Assembly (NCBI GenBank): GCA_003427395.1
Contig: BFEA01000160.1
Coordinates: forward strand, 318,449 to 342,767
Reading direction: 5' to 3'
Length of the DNA stretch: 24,319 bases
DNA from: Chara braunii
Lineage: Eukaryota; Streptophyta; Charophyceae; Charales; Characeae
A program made the position numbers and the translations under genes. Every line of letters starts with the position of its first letter. The stretch's first letter is position 1. Below, piece after piece: positions 7,780 through 19,634 of this stretch. The notes below the pieces were generated by a model that worked only from the letters and a program-made list of their open reading frames with translations, was not told the DNA's origin and ran no database searches.

Positions 7780-7925
7780 GGCACTGTTACCACGAGCCAA
7801 TATGAGACTCGGTTTGATACCATAAAAGACCACGCAGTCCAATAGCATAATTTGGCACTGGTACCATTAGCCAATATGAGACTCAGTTTGATACCATAAG
7901 AGCCCATGCAGTCCAATAGCCTAAG
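7780..7925. repeat. 74-bp tandem duplication
   Basis: GGCACTGTTACCACGAGCCA at 7780 recurs as GGCACTGGTACCATTAGCCA at 7854, followed in both by ATATGAGACTC, GTTTGATACCATAA and GCAGTCCAATAGC. About 90 percent identical by eye. Confidence 0.9.
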
Positions 7926-9145
7926 TATTTTTCGTTCGTTGGGTGCTGGTTGGACCACTGGGTGTGTGCGAAGCGAATGGGAAGTTTCATGTAGGGCTGA
8001 TAAGGTGGACGTCAACAAGAGTGGAGACGAAGACGAAGGAGTGAAGGGGAAGTAGAATGGTGACGAGGGAGGTAGGTAGGAGAAAGGCGGCAATGGAGGA
8101 GGCTGGTCAAGCTGGGGGTGAGACTTCACGATGGCCACGAGTGAGATGAGGGGTGGAGAACAACGATGCATCTTCCCATGTTCTAATGGAAGGTTCATTC
8201 TCATTGTGCACAGTTGGTAAGCGGTGCAGCCAGGTCAGAGATCGCAGTCCTCGATATTGTGCCTCTTTGCGGTCGGGTCTTCATCTTCGTGGTTTTCACC
8301 CCGACGCCCGTTGTCTCCCCTTCCTGTTCATCGAGATATCCATACGTTTTTTAGTCCTAGAATAGCGCTCAAGTGTTGTCTTCATTGAGCCGTGATTGCG
8401 CCCAGATTCATGAAAAAGAGAGCGCAGGGAGAGGATGGATGTGCTTGCGAAGGAGGGCACATGCAGAAAGCTCCACGAAGGGGGAAGCGGGCATACCTAC
8501 CTGGCTGGAGCATGTTCACAGCTGCGTGTCGAAGATCATTGCCCGGTGCGTTGGAAACTTTGACGAAGGAATGAACCCGGCTGAAGTTTTGGCCGGGGAT
8601 ATTGCACGGAGCGGCTTTCCAAGTAGCACAGCGGGGGAGAAGGCTGAACAGTACGAGCAAAGAGGCCGGAGAAGGGAGGATGAAGGAGCTGCCTCACCAG
8701 AACCCACCCTGTTGCAAGGAGATGTGGTAACGTCGCCTTCGCAGAAGCATGGTCGCTGTCCTCTCCAAAACTGAGAATGTATTCGTCCTCGCCATTTCGC
8801 GTTGTTGCAGTGGTCTCCATCGTGCTGATCCTTGACTTCCCTCATGTATTCGCTAGAGTCCCATGGTAATCGTGACCGGATACACGAGGGAGAGATCCAA
8901 GACAGCAGGGTGGGAAGGTTGCAAGGCCGACGACAAATAGGGGAGCGGAGGGATGAGAAGATCGAGCTGAGTAGGCGAAAGGAGAGCCGGAGGCTTGTGG
9001 AGAAAAGAGGGCACGCTTGCGACTGGCATCATTATCCGTGCCAGGGAGATGGCCGCCTTCATGTTCATCCTCGTACTGCCCGGGTGGCTTTGCCTGCCTG
9101 TTTTTGCCCGCGAAGTTGCCCCGATACATGCGCGGGAGATAGAGA
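7926..9145. other. Unassigned region; isolated minisatellite unit at 8166-8212
   Basis: No recognised gene. A plus frame of 133 codons at 8373-8774 is Arg/Glu/Ser-rich and overlaps minus frames of 109, 94 and 92 codons, with no family resemblance. One diverged copy of the 46-bp minisatellite unit (CATCTTCCCATGTTCTAATG) sits at 8166-8212, 930 bp ahead of the main array. Confidence 0.4.
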
Positions 9146-9423
9146 TGTATCCTTCCATGTTCTAGCAGAGGATTCATTCACCATTGCTGTGTGTATCTCT
9201 CCATGCTCTAGCGGAAGATTCAGCTCCACATTGCCGATGTATCCTTCGATGTTCTAGTGGAGGATTCATTCACCATTGCTGCGAGTGTCTCTCCATACTC
9301 TAGCGGGAGATTCAACTCCACGTTGCCGATGTATCCTACCACAGTTTACCGGACGATTCATTCACCATTGCTGCATGTATCTTTCTGTGTTCTTGTGGAA
9401 GATTCAGTCTCATCTTGCACATA
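9146..9423. repeat. 46-bp minisatellite, six units, 92-bp higher-order pattern
   Basis: Units begin with (T)GTATC or GTGTC and contain a TCTAGCGGA-GATTCA block. Odd units carry GATTCATTCACCATTGCTG; units 2 and 4 carry AGATTCA(A/G)CTCCAC(A/G)TTGCCGA and unit 6 a diverged form of it. The array therefore expanded as dimers of about 92 bp. Total 278 bp. Confidence 0.9.
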
Positions 9424-10506
9424 CAGTCGTCCCTCTGTTTGCGCTCGTGGTCTTCATTCCTTATAAGTGAACTCCTTGCATGATCGTGCCTGCCATCTAC
9501 TGTATAGTGCTCGTCGTGGTCGTAAGTGCGCGCGACGCTCATCTTCCGAGTGATGCTCTTCCTCTCTAGAGTGTCGTTGTAGTGGTGCTCCTTACGGTGT
9601 TGCGATGCTCTTCAAGGTGGTGCTCGTCATCATAAGTGTTGGAAGTGGTGTACCATTGGAGGGGGGGGAGGATTACTCGAATCAGGCCGGAACTTGGACC
9701 GGATATGAGGTGAGAAGAGGAGTCGAGCAGGCTGATCAGAAGAGAACCAAGTGCGCGTTCGGCGCAACCATTACCGTGGTGGTCAGAGTCGCAATCTCCT
9801 TTGCCTGCCTGTCGTCGTGATCGTGGTTCGTCATCCCCCTGGTTGCGATCTTTTTGCCCATCCTCTCGTGTCCACTATGTGTTGGAGTCGCGGGCGCCCC
9901 GTTAGTCGAGCTAGTTTTGTGATTGGTTAGTTCATCGAGCTGGTAGGAGAGACGAGGGTTTCGTGCCCGCTACGGGAGTGTTTGAGCATGCTACAAGGTG
10001 CAAGGGAGGTAGTGAGTGAGGAAATGCACGGCAGAGGAGAGTGAGAACGTGGGAAGGAGAAAGACAGAGAGTTGAAGCTTTCTTGATGATACTCACTTGG
10101 TCAGTTGAAGGCCGCATGATCCTCCAGTCGATTCTTACCTTTCTGTTGTCCACGTGCACTAGGATGGGGTTGTAACCGGGTGCCGCACGTGCAGAGGTCA
10201 AGTTAGGAACAATGTGAAGAGAGGAGAGGGACTGAACGAGGTGGATCGGTGGTCTCTATCGCTGTAAAACCTGGGTGAGGGTCAAAATCTTTGCTGCTGA
10301 CCTTGTTCAAGGCTAAGGTTTCCGCTGTCGCTGTTGAGCTAAGTAGGCTGCTTGAGACTGCACGGGTTTGCTGCCTCGGTCGATTGCTGCTATACAAGCC
10401 TGACAGCTGCACTTGCTAGGTTCGACTGCAAGCGATGCAGTACAGCTTCTACCATTCGGTGCAATTGCTATAATCGGAGTGTGCCCTTGAGGGCTATTGG
10501 TTTGGG
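9424..10506. other. Unassigned region
   Basis: No recognised gene or RNA. It contains a run of nine G near 9661-9669 and several short GTGGTGCTC/GATGCTCTTC-like repeats at 9540-9630. Open frames are at most 89 codons. Confidence 0.4.
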
Positions 10507-10560
10507 GTGTTGCCCAGGCGGGGCTACGAGCGGGTGTTGCCGAGGCGGGGCTCCGAGCGG
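10507..10560. repeat. 27-bp GC-rich repeat, two copies
   Basis: GTGTTGCCCAGGCGGGGCTA at 10507 and GTGTTGCCGAGGCGGGGCTC at 10534 each end in CGAGCGG. Two differences in 27 bases. Confidence 0.8.
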
Positions 10561-11039
10561 CATTGCTCAAGCGGTTGCCATCTGTTGACACTGCTGATCG
10601 GTCACTCCGCTGCTGCTGTTTCTAGGAGGCGGGGAATAGTGAGGTAGGCCACTACTCCCTCCCTATAAACCGAAAGGATAAGGTATACTTTATACATTTT
10701 AGCATGACAAAGCGGAAGTGTGTAGCAAAATACCGGTGGTACTGTGTCAGAATCGAAGGTCTAGCTCGAGAAAGGGGGGGAGAAAACGGATGTGTGTGTG
10801 TATGTGAGAGAGAGGTGATGAAAGGATAGAAGGGAATGCAAATGCAAACTAGGCCATGATTATTATCTGAAGGGGAAGAAAAACACAATAGGTAATTGAT
10901 TGAACTTGCTACATGAGAAAGTGAATTGTCTATTATTTATGTTGTTTATTTCTACTAATACTGTTATTACAGCTATTAATGTTACTATTATTGTTAGTAT
11001 TAGTATTAGTATTAGTACTAGTATTATTGGTGTTATTAT

Positions 11040-11660
11040 CACTTGGGTACTAACCCGCTCAATCATTCTTGTGGCAAGGGCGATGGTTCGACCAGTGTTT
11101 TTGTTTATCATTTTGGTACTAACCCACTTGATCACTCTCTTCACAAGGACGATGATCGATCGTGTGTTTTTGTTTATTATTTAAGCACTACACCACTTGA
11201 TCGCTCTTGCCGCAAGGGCTATGGTTCAACCGGGTGTTTTTGTTTATTATCCGAGTACTAATCCACTCGGTCGCTCTCATCGCAAGGGCGGTGGTTCCAC
11301 CGGGTGTTTTGTTTATTATTTGATACTAACCCACTCAGTCATTCTCATCGCAAGGGTGATGGTTCAACCGGGTGTTTTCAACTATTTTGTTTATTATTAT
11401 TATTTGAGCACTAACCCACTCAGTCGCTCTTGTCGCAAGGGTGATAGTTCAACCGGGTGTTTTTGTTTATCATTTGAGTACTATCCACTCGGTTGCTCTC
11501 GGCGCAAGGGCGATGGTCCAACCAGGTGTTTTTTTGTTTATTGTTCGAGTACTAACCCAGCCGATCATCATCGTCGCAAGGGCGATAGTTCGACCAGGTG
11601 TTTTGTTTATTGTTTGAATACTAACCCACTCGACCATTCTCGTTGCAAGGGCGATGGTTT
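11040..11660. repeat. 69-bp minisatellite array, nine units
   Basis: The anchor GCAAGGGCGATGGTTC or variants occurs at about 11074, 11143, 11212, 11282, 11350, 11435, 11504, 11576 and 11645. Spacing is 69, 69, 70, 68, 85, 69, 72 and 69 bp. Each unit also has GTGTTTTTGTTTATTATTTG and GTACTAACCCACTCG. The 85-bp unit carries an extra TAT/ATT-rich insertion. ATT/AGT-type imperfect repeats precede it at about 10980-11030. Confidence 0.93.
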
Positions 11661-13460
11661 GGATGACCACTTTACCACTTGAATTTATTTTTATCTTTCA
11701 CGGCAATCATTCGCATGACAACTCGCACGGCAATGACGATGATTTGTTGTACGACTGGTTGCGTTGACCTCTTCCACAAGGGGTAGATAGGGTTTATTCA
11801 TGTCACTTGGGCGATGGTCTGGCCGCCTGTCCGTCCATTTGGGAAAAAGGTCCACCTTTCGACCATTCTCGTCGCAAGGGCAATGATTTTGTCGATCACT
11901 TTGTCACTTGATTTTATTTTTTATTCTCACGCCAATCATTCTCACAACGACTCACGTCACAAGGGCGATGGTTTCATCGTACGAATGGCTACATTGACCT
12001 CTTCCATGAGGGTGGATAGGCTTCATTCACGTCGCCGGGGCGATGGTCTGACTGCCTATCCGGCCATTTGGGGAAAAGGTCAACCGTTCGGCCATTCTCG
12101 TCACAAGGGCAATGGTATGGCCAACCACCTTATCACTTGATTTTATTTATATTATCCACGGTAATCATTCGTACGACGATTCACGTAGCAAGGGCGATGG
12201 TCTTGCCGCACAAATGGTTGCGTTGACCATTTCCAAACTTTGTTCGCATCCCAAGGGCGATGGTCCGGCCGCCTATCTGTCCATTTGGAAAAGGGTCAAC
12301 TTTTTGGTCATTCAAGTCGCAAGGGCGATGGTTTCGCCGGCCACTTTTATTATTTTGATTTATTATATCTTTCACGGTAACCATTCATACAGCGATTCAT
12401 GTCCCAAGCGTGATGGTCTTGTCGCACGAATGGTTGTGTTGACCATCTCCAAGAGCATTGCATGGGCTCCATTCACGTCGCAAGGGCGATGGTCTGGGTG
12501 CCTATCCGTCCATCTGGAAAAGGGTCAATTTTTCAATTATTCACATCACAAGGGCGATGGTTTGACCAATCACTTCTATTATTTTATTTTTCTATATCTT
12601 CCACGGTAACCATTCATACAGCGATTCAGGTCGCAAGGGCAATGGTCTTGCGGCACGAATGGTTGCGTTGACCATTTCCACAAGGATTAGCTAGGCTCCA
12701 TTCACATCGCAAGGGCGATGGTCTGGCCGCCTATCTGTCCGTTTGAAAAAGGGTCAACTTTTCGATCATTCGCGTCGCAAGGGCGATGGTTTGGTCGGCC
12801 ACTATTATTTTGATTTTTTATGTCGTTCACGGTAACCATTCGTACAACGATTCACGTTCCAAGGGCAATCGTCTCGCCGCATGAATGGTTGCATTGACCA
12901 TCTCCAAGATGATTGCATGGGCTCCATTCACGTCGCAAGGGCCTGGTCTGGGCGTCTATCCGTCCGTTTGAAAAAGGGTGAACTTTTCAATCATTCATGT
13001 TGTAAGGGCGATGGTTTAACCGACAACTTTTATGATTTCAATTTTTATGTCTTCCATGGTAACCATTCGTACATCGCACGAATAGTTGTGTTGACCATCT
13101 CCAAGAGGATTGCATGGGCTCCATTCACGTCGCAAGGGCGATGGTCTGGCCGCCTATCCGTCCATTTGGGGAAAAGGTCGACCTTTCAGCCATTCGTCCC
13201 AAGGGCAATGGTTCGGGCAACCACTTTATCACTTCATTTTATTTATATTATCCATGGTAACCATTTGTACAACGATTCATGTTGCAAGGGTGATGGTCTT
13301 GCCGCACGAATGGTTGCGTTGACCATTTCCGAAAGGATTGGATAGGTTTCATTCACATTGCAAGGGTGATGGTCTGGCTGCATGTTCGTACATTTGGGAA
13401 AAGGCCAACCTTTCGATCGATCTCGTCGCAAGATCGATGGTTCGGCCAACACTCGATCAC
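11640..13460. repeat. 228-bp higher-order satellite, about eight units
   Basis: GGGCGATGGTCTGGCCGCCT or variants occurs at about 11811, 12039, 12256, 12484, 12713, 12939, 13137 and 13364, spacing 217-229 bp except one 198-bp unit. Each unit holds three CAAGGGCGATGG anchors about 76 bp apart. One precedes TTGGCCGGCCAC, one TCTTGCCGCACGAATGG, one TCTGGCCGCC. The block CACGGTAACCATTCGTACAA recurs in each unit. The shared anchor links it to the adjoining 69-bp array. Confidence 0.92.
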
Positions 13461-15640
13461 TTGCCCCTCACCAATTATTGTGCTCGTTCTCAAACAGATG
13501 GTTTAGCCTTGTACTTGCTCTACTATGTGATTGAGAATGACTTGAGTTTGTTGCTTGGACCTAAAAGGTTTTGTTTGGATGAGACTTCGGTTTGGTGTAC
13601 ATATATGCGTACGTATATGTTAATAAAATAGAATAGCAGATATAGCAAAGGACATGTTAAACATTGTCTGATGAACCCTATTGTTATTATAACACTAGGC
13701 TACGGGTAGTTAGGACCAGAATAAGGAGTGAACTAAAGATGAAGCTTCGGGTAGAAGTCTGACTTGATAAAGGTCCCGAAAGGGCACCTGATAAAAATAA
13801 GGTGCGACTGGGATACTAATTGAGACATATTGTCTAGCCGCAAGCTTAGGGTACGTTTGAAAGAACTAAGACACCTACGAGTGTAATCAGGTAAAGAGGA
13901 TTGAAGGATTATTCATAACTTATGGGTGATAGATTGTAAGGGTTACTATTGTAGTGGAGCTAGGCTTAGAAAAAGAGGGTCTCTAAAATTGAGAGAAGCT
14001 AAAATTTGGATTGACCTTGTGCCAATCGCGAAGTTGCTCCTTCTAAGGGCGGATGCTACCAAAGGTTTTACGTTTGTTCAGAGTCAGTTAGAGGAGGAAA
14101 AAATAAGGGGCTTAGGAGGAATGAAGAAGGGGTTTAAGAAGAGAGTGGGATAAGTTCTAAGGCGAGGTTGCCTACACGCGTGTTTGGGCAACGATGCTTC
14201 GACCTTCGACCTAGTGTGTGCTATGTAGGTCGTTGAAGACTCGAGAAGGTCGTGAGAACACTCCAACTAACTCGCAAGGCTCCATTTTCCGTTATAATCT
14301 GACAACAGGTCGGTTTGTGGCTCGACCTTCTACTCGATTTGAACCCTCACTTGAAAGATGTGAACTCCGTAGGCAAAAGGCATATCCTCAGGTTTTCATC
14401 TCGACTAATTTGAATGGTTGTCTGAGGGGTTGGGGTAAACGGACGAGTTGGTAATGGCCAAGTTGAGAATGGTTTTGACAAGGGTGTGAGTGAAGAGACT
14501 GGGTGGCTAAGGGTTGACCACTTTTTGGCGCTCGGTATGTTTGAGTTTGTTATGATGAACGTGCAGGTAACAACTGAGATCTTGAATTTTATGGCTTGGA
14601 GAATGGTTGAAAACATGCGAACTGTGTGCGAATTGGTTTGTAAGTCATCGCATGCCTGTGAAAGTGACAACCTGGTCCCAACACAACCCCTCAAGCTCAA
14701 CTAATTCCTTTTTCCATCAGCCCAGCCAGGCTCGCACTTAATGTTTGCTGATACGCGGGACAAAGGAAAGTGGAAAAGAAAGGAATATCAAAGACTCGGG
14801 GCTAACTGTCCGTCTATTTATAGTCGGACTAGGTCCACGATCGATGATTTCAAACCCCCTGACTACCTTGTTAGGGGGACCCAACCAAAAAAAAACAAAA
14901 CCCTTAATCACACGCGCGAGTCACCCTTTATGTGAGCGCACCCCGAGCGAGCCGCCCACAATCCCTTGCGAGCGAACCATATACTCACAAGTAAGAAAAG
15001 ACGCCATGCCAGACGGCCTATTGGTTGAATGGATGTCTCCTTTTTGGATTGTCAGTCGGACATAAGTCCATCACCAGAAGAACTGGTCCTTCCGTTAATC
15101 CGCCAGAAACCTCGAGACACAGGGTGCTTCTGGTGAATGGTACCCATCGCCACCTGCTTAACATAGATGGTGATGAGCATTTAAACATGACAGAGAAACT
15201 CCATCGTCATGCGTCTCAGTTGACCATTAAGGTTCACATCCAGCCTTAAGGGTTATATTTGGTCATGGGCAAACAAGCGTTGTAAGGCGACTTGGTAGAG
15301 AATTCCATCACGACCACCTTCTCGATCCTAAAGTTTGAAGGTTATTTATAGTGTTTTGGAACCCTATCCATCCGTCAATACGGTTATGATTTATTAACTT
15401 GACCAACCGACCATACAGGACACTCCATAACGAGTAGCCCTCAAAGGATCAGTGTCCGCTCGCCGTTGCACGATTTGAACGTACCACGCGCGCGACTGTG
15501 GGGCATTGAATGCCAAAAGTGAGTTGGGGTTTGAACACCGAAGAGGGACTTGGCATACGAAAAAAGAATCGGTGAACTATATTTGTGAAGTTAAGTTGCA
15601 TGGTTGGTTTTAAAGTCCTAGTCGACTGACGTAGGATCGC
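13461..15640. other. Unassigned region after the satellite
   Basis: No recognised gene. A near-palindrome of 22 bp lies at 13599-13620 (ACATATA...TATATGT arms). Open frames reach 117 codons (minus, 14347-14700) and 106 codons (plus, 14745-15065). None has a motif I recognise, and none shows convincing exon borders. Confidence 0.4.
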
Positions 15641-15700
15641 ACTCAGGAGATCAACGCCTCGAGTGACAATTCACGGGTTCGATTCGGGCATTAACTGTGC
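15641..15700 (+). other. Isolated B-box-like sequence
   Basis: CGGGTTCGATTCGGGC at about 15673-15688 matches the tRNA T-loop/Pol III B-box consensus (GGTTCGANTCC). No matching T-stem, D-arm or acceptor is found around it, so it is not a tRNA gene. It may be a SINE relic or chance. Confidence 0.25.
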
Positions 15701-16978
15701 ATACCCCCTATGCTACAGCATACGAAACGCCCTCGGCTGATTCACCTTTGCAACTGCAAGTAAAAACTCTCGTGCGTGGATTGGTAGCTCGGCGTGGATA
15801 CGCCCACCTAGGGATGGCAGCAGCTCCCTTGGGTGGAGGTAAGTTGTACCTCGCAGATCTTATCCTGTCGTAGGAGTCCCATGAGAGGTATAGCTGGTGC
15901 ACTCGACAGGAGCAACATTCCTCCATGACACCTTGCATCTTCCACTCTTGCGTGACGCAGTCGGGAGGGTTCCCAACCGGGGCAAATGCACTTGACAATG
16001 TTTTTTCTATTGCACACAACCACGAACGCGGCTGTGTTCAGCCCTAAAAAATTGCACTCGTTTGAAACCCCTCGACGTTTTTTTTTTTCCCTGCACGTTG
16101 TGTCATGATGGCGCGCGTTGTCATAATGACGCGACCTCTCAGACGCCAAAATGCTACAATCGTTTAACACTCTCGAAATATCTCAAAAAATCCCTGACGT
16201 TCGTAGAAGCTTTCTCCTTTCACTGGCAGTTTTCTCGACCAGGCAGACTATCCACTTGTCCACCAACCCCCCAACACTGTGTCGACAAAAGAAAGCATTT
16301 CACAACAAATATCGATCGTTCGTTTTCATGATCGCACGACCCAGTATGGTGATGCCGGCGTGTGTCAGAGCCCGCAGCTGATAAACTTTAATAGCAAAGG
16401 TAAGATAAAAGCACTATGCACATCAGAAGATCGATTATCCCTTTAACCAAAGCCTGAATGTGTGAACACACAAATTCACCATGGACAGATATCTTCCTTG
16501 CTGGTGGTTATCATGAAAGGATCCGGAGAGGCTGATCCTTAAGCAGAGTACGGATACCACACTCGTGGTTCCTCTCCTTATAGAGATTTTTCTGGCCACG
16601 AGGTCCAATGCACCGGGTTCAAAGTATCTCATGGTACACTTTTTCTTCGCCAACATCAGGAGCCGACCTTTCGAACATGAAACTTCCATGCTGCAACCCA
16701 GCAATGCCACGACTGGGTATCAAGCTGCATTTGTCCAACTTGAGAGATGAGGAGGTATTCCCGTCTCAATTTCTTCATGCACCTGATAATTGGACTCGAC
16801 AGAAGGGTAGGTGGGAGAACCCACATGTAAGGGTGCTGAGAAAGCTCCTGCCAATCACAGATAAGGCATCCATAGCATTGCAGCTGCGATGAAAGACCTC
16901 CAATATGAAAACTTCAGTGGGAAAACCCACATTCTGGCTTGTTTGTGCTGCTGCATCTTCCTCACGTGCGCATTGCTG

Positions 16979-16979
<1 letters not shown>
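15701..16979. other. Unassigned region
   Basis: No recognised gene. A 7-bp inverted repeat CCTGTCG/CGACAGG lies near 15866-15920. Minus-strand frames of 103 and 120 codons overlap at 15708-16170, and plus and minus frames overlap at 16435-16892. I cannot tell whether any is an exon. Confidence 0.4.

Positions 16980-17054
<75 letters not shown>
16980..17054. repeat. (CT)n microsatellite ending at an N
   Basis: About 37 CT units, pure, directly followed by the only N in the window at 17055. Reading frames that translate through it give Arg-Glu or Leu-Ser runs and are spurious. Confidence 0.97.
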
Positions 17055-17055
17055 N
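17055..17055. other. Single ambiguous base (assembly seam)
   Basis: An N at the right edge of the (CT)n tract suggests a closed gap or unresolved base where reads could not span the repeat. The tract length and the continuity across this point are unverified. Confidence 0.85.
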
Positions 17056-17370
17056 GAGTAGCTGTTGCCTATGGTAGGTGACCACTCCTGCAGACCGGAC
17101 AGCACCGATTTGGGTGCGGACTGTGGAAGCATCGCATCCAATTCTCGCAGTTGCAGTTGCTGCAATGAATGGCACGACGTAAACAGATATCAGGCAACAT
17201 GGCTCCCACAGGCAAGGAACACAGAGGCACGCCGACCGCAATTGCAGAGGCATTGTCGTTCGAGCCCCTGTCTACAAATTCGACATGACATGTCAGGGTG
17301 CCGGACGTGAGTGCAATATTGACTGTCATCATACGTATGAAAACAGAAAGACGCACGGGCTGTGCCTTCA

Positions 17371-17404
17371 CTCTTATACACATCTAGATGTGTATAAGAG
17401 ACAG
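17371..17404. other. Nextera mate-pair junction adapter (Tn5 mosaic ends), artefact
   Basis: AGATGTGTATAAGAGACAG at 17386-17404 is the complete 19-base Tn5 mosaic end used in Nextera libraries. Directly before it, CTCTTATACACATCT at 17371-17385 is the last 15 bases of the reverse-complement mosaic end. Bases 17371-17400 therefore form a perfect 30-bp palindrome. This back-to-back layout is the circularisation junction of mate-pair libraries. Translated, it gives the familiar contaminant peptide YTHLDVYKRQ. It is not a biological transposon end. Confidence 0.97.
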
Positions 17405-17444
17405 CACACACACACACACAACACACACACACACACACACACAC

Positions 17445-17479
<35 letters not shown>
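17405..17479. repeat. (CA)n microsatellite next to the adapter
   Basis: CA dinucleotides with two AACAC interruptions (near 17420 and 17445), starting at the base after the adapter. Its adjacency to the left-hand sequence is not reliable. A second short (CA)n lies at about 17778-17796. Confidence 0.95.
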
Positions 17480-19634
17480 GTGGGTGCCTGCCACAGCTAC
17501 GCCCATGGTGCCCACCCGGTCCTGATTTCAACCCATGGGCCTCTCTCTACTCAGCATTCCACATGTACATGGACTGACTGGTGGCCAAGCGACCAAAGAA
17601 AGAACGAAAACACAGGGCCAAAGTCAGGCACAACTCAGCGCTTGGCACGGCCAGGCAGTACAATGTGCACTGGGCCATCTCATGTGGCAGGGGTGATACT
17701 ATGTGGGCTGGGCAGTATCATGTGGAGCAGGCAGTATGATGCCGGATGGGTCATATTATGGGGATTGGATGGTCGTAACACACACACACACACACCACAG
17801 AGAATTCCTCTACCTTAACCCCACCTTGAAGCATGGAGGGGGCGAACATCCCCATCACAAAGTAGTTTGGAGGGCCGAAGCTGCAACCCTTCAAGGGGTC
17901 CTGCTGAGGACACTAACAACTGGCAAACAAATTATGAATCACCAGTTACCATACTGTGGGATAGCGGAGAGCACCTCTCCCCTACCATGATGCACTACAG
18001 TCGTGGGCTCAATCTGAGGTGATGAGGGTCATTCTGAGGGCTCAATCTCAGCACGAGGCTCAATCTGGGATCACGAGGGAATGAGAACTCAAAGACTGTG
18101 TGCAGTACAGCTAGCAGAAGCTCTCCACCAAACTGAGAGGCATATTCATATGACAGTGACATAGCAGGAAAGTTGCTGAAGTTGTGCTCAGAGCATATCA
18201 AGGGAGTAACCAGTAATCTCATCCACAAACCTGATCAGCTGTCACGGAGAACAGACATGGAGTTCAGGGAGAGCCCCAGCCTTTGTATGCTTACGAGGGT
18301 GTCTGGGCCTCCAGCGGGGAAAGCAAGTAAAAAGCTTCAGGGATGTCTGATGAGGTCTTGAAGCTAGAGCAAGCCCTCAAAGTGGCAAGGCCACCAGCAA
18401 CCAGGCAGTCAAAATCAGGCGAAGTCGATCCTTGCTGCTGTGCACAAAGCAATGGCAAATACCAAGAAGGGGCAGCAACAGCATCACAGAGAGAGAAGGA
18501 ATGAAAGGAATTGCCAGTACACGTGTGGATCTCAGATGGAGAACAGCAGCAGGAAAAGGGCTGGGACAGGCTGCAAACACTGACCTTCCTGCTCATTACT
18601 GCTGGTCAATCCATAACAATCTCGAGTTTAACCCACCAGCAGGAACCCGCGCCCCGCCCCCCCCCCCTTTCCCCCCAAAAATGCAACCTTATATGGAGGG
18701 TATGGGTTCGACCGGCAGTGGTCTGGTGGCCTCCTCACAAACGCTACGGTTATGGCACAGCAGTTTTTTTCTTTCTCAAGCCCACCAGTCTGAACTGCAG
18801 TTTGGGATTTCCAGAGTCAGTTCCACAAAATAGGCTCGGGTGCAATGACGATTTAAACAGACTATAAATTCAGATCCTCACGAGTACTGATGGTCAATCT
18901 CCTCCTCCTCTTGTCGTATTCCCCCTCGTACACACTGCAAGAAAGAGTATGACGTCTCCAGTTGCTGAAACCAGGTTCGCACCGTCAACAACATACTCAG
19001 CTGTGATCGAGTTAGGCTAACGAGTAGTAACAACCTATGGCAACTAACCTAAGTAAGTCCTGGAGTCCTAATCAAAAGCATTTGTGCACGAGAATCTGAC
19101 TAAAAGCTTTCCACAAGACTCACTGACTCTTCTCGGACGCTGCACACAGAGGGGTCTTCGGACACCTCAAGTGATTGCGTTCTTGCCAGATACAGAAACA
19201 ACATAAATCAATCTGGAGATATGTGATGATGAACCAAGGGTGTTTTCTAAAACCGGTTGTTTGCCATCTCCTCCAGTCTGTCCTTACCTCCATCTCCACT
19301 TGCTATTTCATCATGTCAATACCTCAGATATTACCATATCCTTGTCATCAATAGTTTCCCAACATCAACAATTCCAAACAGCCCATAAAGATGCTCTTAC
19401 CAGTTCTTGGAAAAAAAGATTGCCCACAAGCAATGGGCTGCCAGTGAGCCATCTCCATAGTCGAAAGTCCTCTCTGGTAATTGGACACTTTACTGCAACC
19501 AAGCAGACAATGCTAGATATCCTCTATCTAACCCTCTGAGCAAACTGGACATTAGTTCCTTTGGATCATTCCTGTGTTCTTTTCTTGTTGTATATTTAAT
19601 GATCACTGGTTAACAGGGAGAGCCAGGTCCACAA
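17480..19634. other. Unassigned region
   Basis: No recognised gene. Local features: GTATCATGTG/GTATGATG-type short repeats at about 17675-17740, a GGCTCAATCT(G/C) motif repeated three times at 18006-18070, and a C-rich run at 18655-18676. Plus frames of 133 and 118 codons overlap at 18432-18867 in different phases, with no domain resemblance. Confidence 0.4.

Noticed and set aside
11040-13460. CRISPR array
   Set aside because: Whole units are repeated and diverged together; there are no short identical repeats separated by unique spacers, and the context is eukaryotic.
16855-17253. 132-codon minus-strand frame containing an unknown residue and Arg-Glu repeats
   Set aside because: It reads through the (CT)n tract and the N; continuity is unverified and the repeat part is meaningless.
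17371-17404. A genuine Tn5/IS50-type mobile element end
   Set aside because: Two mosaic ends back-to-back with no transposase or IS sequence fit a library adapter, not an insertion.
17285-17818. 177-codon plus-strand frame crossing the adapter and (CA)n
   Set aside because: It translates the adapter (YTHLDVYKRQ) and a Thr-His microsatellite run, so it is an artefact.
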